Below, one piece after another: positions 60,181 through 64,000 of a stretch of DNA of 64,000 bases (its first letter is position 1; every line of letters begins with the position of its first letter). Both the position numbers and the translations under genes were made by a program. The DNA lies in contig OY856411.1 of NCBI GenBank assembly GCA_963693085.1, forward strand, positions 1,345,847,050-1,345,911,049. The letters run 5' to 3'. Origin of the DNA: Alisma plantago-aquatica (lineage: Eukaryota; Streptophyta; Magnoliopsida; Alismatales; Alismataceae). The notes below the pieces were generated by a model that ran no database searches, was not told where the DNA came from, and saw only the letters and a program-made list of their open reading frames with translations.

Positions 60181-61518
60181 TGACACTCCAACTGATACCA
60201 AAGTATAAACTTGCTTTGCATGTCAAATAATTGAAGCTAATACATGATTTCTATAACCATGGTTATTGTTATTTAATTTCATGAAACATTCGTAACATTT
60301 TTATAAATAAAACCTTCATATAAATCCTCAAAGGACATACTTTGAAGCATAGTTGGTAGATTAATCATGGAATTAGTGAGATCTTCCACCAGTGGGTGAT
60401 TTCATCTAGTTCCCTTGACTTGCTATCTCAAAAACCTTATGAAGTTGTCAAAAGGTGGTTAGAATCTCCAAAATGGTTTTCCACCATGGTAGACAATAGG
60501 GAGATATCAACCTCGTAGTAATGTAAAACACATTAAGAATAAACACATAGGCAAATATAAGTGCAACGATGAAACACACGATGATGAATAGGGGAAAATT
60601 ATAGTTTGAGCTTAGAAAAACACAAAATTATTTGAATTAAAATATCTATGGGCAGTAAAAAGGAAAGAATAAATTTTATGATTTACATCAAATCTATAAT
60701 GTGATGATACCATGGGATCATGATGAAAATACATGTCAACTATCTACACCCACAAAGGTCCAAATTGTGTTCCAAAATGTAATGGTGTTGAAGCAAGTAA
60801 TAGAGTCTTGGTAGGAGGCTCCATAGGAAACAAGGATAGAGGGGTGAATGGAATCAGTTATCACGGGTAACTCAGTATTTGTGGATTACACATAGAAGGG
60901 TCACTCTAGAAGAGTGGATATTGTAGCTAAGGCTACCCCTTGGTTCCGTTCAAGCATCTTGTTGATTAAATTGTTGATCTAAGTTTTCAATCCAATAAAT
61001 CTAGAAAACATACAATCTCAACCGGATTGGCAGACAAATCACAAAGTAAGTGTGATGATGAGCATCACCATTGCAACCTAGCCCCAGATAACAACAAAAG
61101 CACGAAACTCCCTTTGTGTGATGGACTAAACTTTTGGGGCCTTCAAATATCTAATGACATATTTGAATTGACGTGATTGAGTTATATCAAGAGTTGTAAG
61201 TATTTTGGTAAAGTATGAATCTTAAGTGATGTCTATATCATGATTAAGGTCCACAAGTCTATGTCATTCAAGGTATTTAATTGACTGACATACATTTGAG
61301 CTTTGGCACCAGATTTTACTACAACAAAGCTTGAGTTGCTAAAACATTATGTCTAAAGTTTCACATTATTTTGAGGTTCCTAAGAAAAGTTATTTAGGTT
61401 TGAAATGTGTAAAATTATGTAAATTATTGGTGAAAATAGAGATAAGTTTTCTAATCAATGCATTTCACACCCCTTGGTCTTGGGATGGACAATGTAGAAA
61501 ATTTCTGGCCTTAGATCT
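60181..61518. other. Probable interior of element C, no gene seen
   Basis: No gag or pol motif in any frame. If this is element C, it is non-autonomous or its coding part lies past the window. Confidence 0.4.
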
Positions 61519-64000
61519 TGTTATATCCTCAATTTTCATATGTATGGGTTGAAATGTAATTTATCCAATAAAGTGTATGATTATGAAGATTGTATGATTT
61601 GAGTACTTTGAATGGATTTCTTTGGTAATATTCCCTTTTGCATAAATGTTTTTGTGGGACTTATTGAAGTAATAAGTCCAATATATTTAAAAGAGAATAA
61701 ATATGGAAAGAGATCTAATAATAAGAGAAATTGAGATAATACTGAGAATAATGTGGAATTATCTAGAAGGTTAGGAGTTTGCTCATGATGGATTGGATTT
61801 CAGATCCACATGGTTCCTTTTGCTAAAATGAATCCAAATAAAGAAATAAAAGTGAAAGAGAGAGAAAATATGAGTAAACTATGCCTTAATAAGTGTTAAC
61901 TTGCATATGAAGAAAAGTCCTTTATCATTTTGATCTTGGGATTCAAACTTGGCACACGTTAGATAAATTTAATACAAGGTTTCCCTTAAAATGTGGAAGA
62001 AAAAGAACAAACGAGGAGAGAGTTATGGATGATGGATTTTGAAAGATTCCTAAAGTGAATGGATAATCATTCAAATATATTAAATGTCATGATTCATGTA
62101 GGAATAAAGATTTGATTTTGTTATGACACGGGTGATCTAGACCCCAGATCTCATGATCTGGACCGCGGATCTCATGATATGATGGTATTGGGTCATTGTC
62201 AAGATCCCATCCCGAGTTGGAAACCAGTAGAGTTTCCTTTTGATCTAGCTCGTTCTTTGATGCATGAGGAATACTGGAAACTTGTCCAACAAGTTTGGGA
62301 GACCTTCCTAAATCAAATGATCCTGACATTATGGAACTCTTGTGAAGATATCAAGATTTCCCCAATCCAGTTGGAGGGGGATTCTCTGTGACAGATACCC
62401 TCACCTATAAAAGGAGGGTGGATGCCTCCGCAAATCCACCAACATCTATGCAAGATCACCCTCAACCCTATGTGTCATTTACAATGTCCAATTTGGCTCA
62501 AGGAGATATCCCTTGTTGCTTGTCCTCATCACTGGATACCTGAACTAGCTGACTACGCGACCCATCGCTCCCAATCACCAACCAAGTAATTGAGGGGATA
62601 GTTGAGTTCAGCACAATGCGGTAGAGGCATTGGAGTGCAAAGGAGGTCAAAACCCCAGAGTCAATAGGTGAGTTGACCCCTCACTCCTGTGGTGCACGCG
62701 AACGAAGGTTGAAGACAACCTTGTGGTCAATTACTACTCTGCCCTGACTCATCTTCTATCAGGTAAGGGCTAGACTCATCCTTTGTTTGGTTTTAGTTTG
62801 CAAGTGAGTCTAACTGACTAAGCCACGCTCTACCGAGATGGTGAGAGATAGTTGGCCGACCCAGCCGAGTTGGCTTGGGTGGTACTCAGGATGCTCTACC
62901 CAGGTGGCAAGCTCCCATTGGTTAATAATGATTAACTTGTTAAAATCATAAGTAATTATAGGAATATTGGATGATGACAAATTATATATGAAAGTTGATC
63001 AGAAAAATATGTAGATTGCAATAAACGTATAATTGAAGACTAAATCTATTTGCAATTCAAAAATTATATAAAGTTGTCACCTTTATTGTATTTATGGATA
63101 AGAAACCCTAATTTTGATGTTAATAAGATTGAGTAAAGTTCTATGGATGATTTAAGTTGATATTAACATGTTGTTAATTAAAAGGATGTTTAAGATCTAA
63201 AAATATGATCTTTGTGCATAATTGGATAATTTAGGGTTTTATATGAATAAAGTGCATAGGATTAGAAACCCTAATCTAGGTAATTATGACTTTTAATTAG
63301 TTATATTTCGAAATTCTATGTAAGAGACAGAGTTAGATTGAACCTAAGCCTAATTGGTAAAAAAGGAGCCTTAATGTGAATAATTGAGTAATTAAAGTTT
63401 TGTACATAGAAATGTTGTTTAGGGTTTGGTTGACCTAAAATGGCAAAGTTGAGATATAGGTCTAAGAAACCCTAATTCAACCTAGAAACCCTACAAGGGA
63501 TTTCCCAAGTCAATAAAATGAGTTCATGATAGTATGTAGTAATTATGTTATACTTGCTTTTTAGGATTTTGTTGTGCTTGTGTGATTGGCTTGATTGGTT
63601 GCTTGGATTACCTGATTGGATTGAACTTTGCTTATTTCTTTTAGATCTCTGAATCATGTTTGTGGTTATTTTATGATTACTCACTTTAGTTTTCCCGATG
63701 ATTTTTGAAGTTTCATCGATTGTGTGAAAACAACTACTTGGATGACTTGATTTTCTGCAATCTATAAAGTGAATATGATTATCACAAAGTAAATATATAT
63801 GACTTGCCTGAACCTACATACCATCTCTGGATGTAAGATTTGAGAGGACCAAGCCCTGGAGGGAAGGTCATAGGTGGTCAAGCTCTAGAGGGAAGACAAT
63901 AGGGAACCCAGAGAGGTGACCCATAAGTGGTAGCCGAAAGTCCCTTGCAAGGACTAAACCCTAAGAGAGGGTGATTCAGAGGATGAGTAAAAGTGGTAGG
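61519..64000. other. Unassigned repeat-like sequence with a TATA box
   Basis: TGTTATATCCTCAATTTTC at 61519 resembles the start of a chromovirus LTR. CCTATAAAAGGAGGG occurs at 62404-62418, the same 15 bases as at 59939. A short direct repeat (GATCTCATGAT) lies at 62148 and 62168, and GAGGACCAAGCCCTGGAGGG has a second, diverged copy near 63878. No second LTR or coding domain was found, so this may be the 5' part of another LTR element. Confidence 0.35.

Overview
The window is a block of nested transposable elements from a flowering plant with a large, repeat-rich genome. I cannot name the species. The evidence for a plant is the element families: a plant L1-type LINE, Tekay/Del-like Ty3/gypsy LTR elements starting TGTAAC with a tRNA-iMet primer site, and En/Spm (CACTA) transposons with TNP2-type transposases. 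I see no intact host gene, tRNA, rRNA or CRISPR array.

Layout. (1) 1-2100: AT-rich sequence with a Tourist-like MITE (1044-1486, TTA target duplication). (2) A decayed LINE starts near 2114 and is split at 6100; its 3' end resumes at 30051-30394. (3) The splitter is LTR element A (6101-30050, minus strand, target duplication TGAAT). Its LTRs are very large (about 5.6 and 5.8 kb) and its 2.6 kb interior carries only a broken gag. (4) Its left LTR is split by CACTA-I (8395-18369, target duplication CCT; transposase on minus). (5) 30800-36740: old remnants of a third CACTA element. (6) LTR element B starts at 37250 (plus strand). Its left LTR is split by CACTA-II (39766-49595, target duplication AAC; plus strand). 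Its interior is only about 200 bp, and its right LTR (from 52541) is split by solo LTR D of the element A family (52581-57925, target duplication GAACA). (7) From 59446 another LTR element (C) interrupts B's right LTR and probably runs past the window end.

Order of events. LINE, then A, then CACTA-I; separately B, then CACTA-II, D and C. Target duplications or matching empty sites support the A, CACTA-I, CACTA-II and D insertions. For CACTA-I and D the uninterrupted sequence is present elsewhere in this window.

Biology. CACTA-I and CACTA-II are relatives with the same architecture: subterminal GGCGTCGGTT repeats, a GC-rich leader, a 188-bp inverted-repeat cassette upstream of the transposase start, a TNP2-type transposase with a DUF4216 tail, and a multi-exon second gene with Transposase_24 and Ulp1-like protease regions. 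Both are inactivated, largely by CGA-to-TGA changes, as expected of methylated DNA. The three A-family LTRs carry expanding tandem arrays, telo-box-bearing repeats and dense AAACGGT/ACCGTTT hairpins, which are the most unusual signals here.
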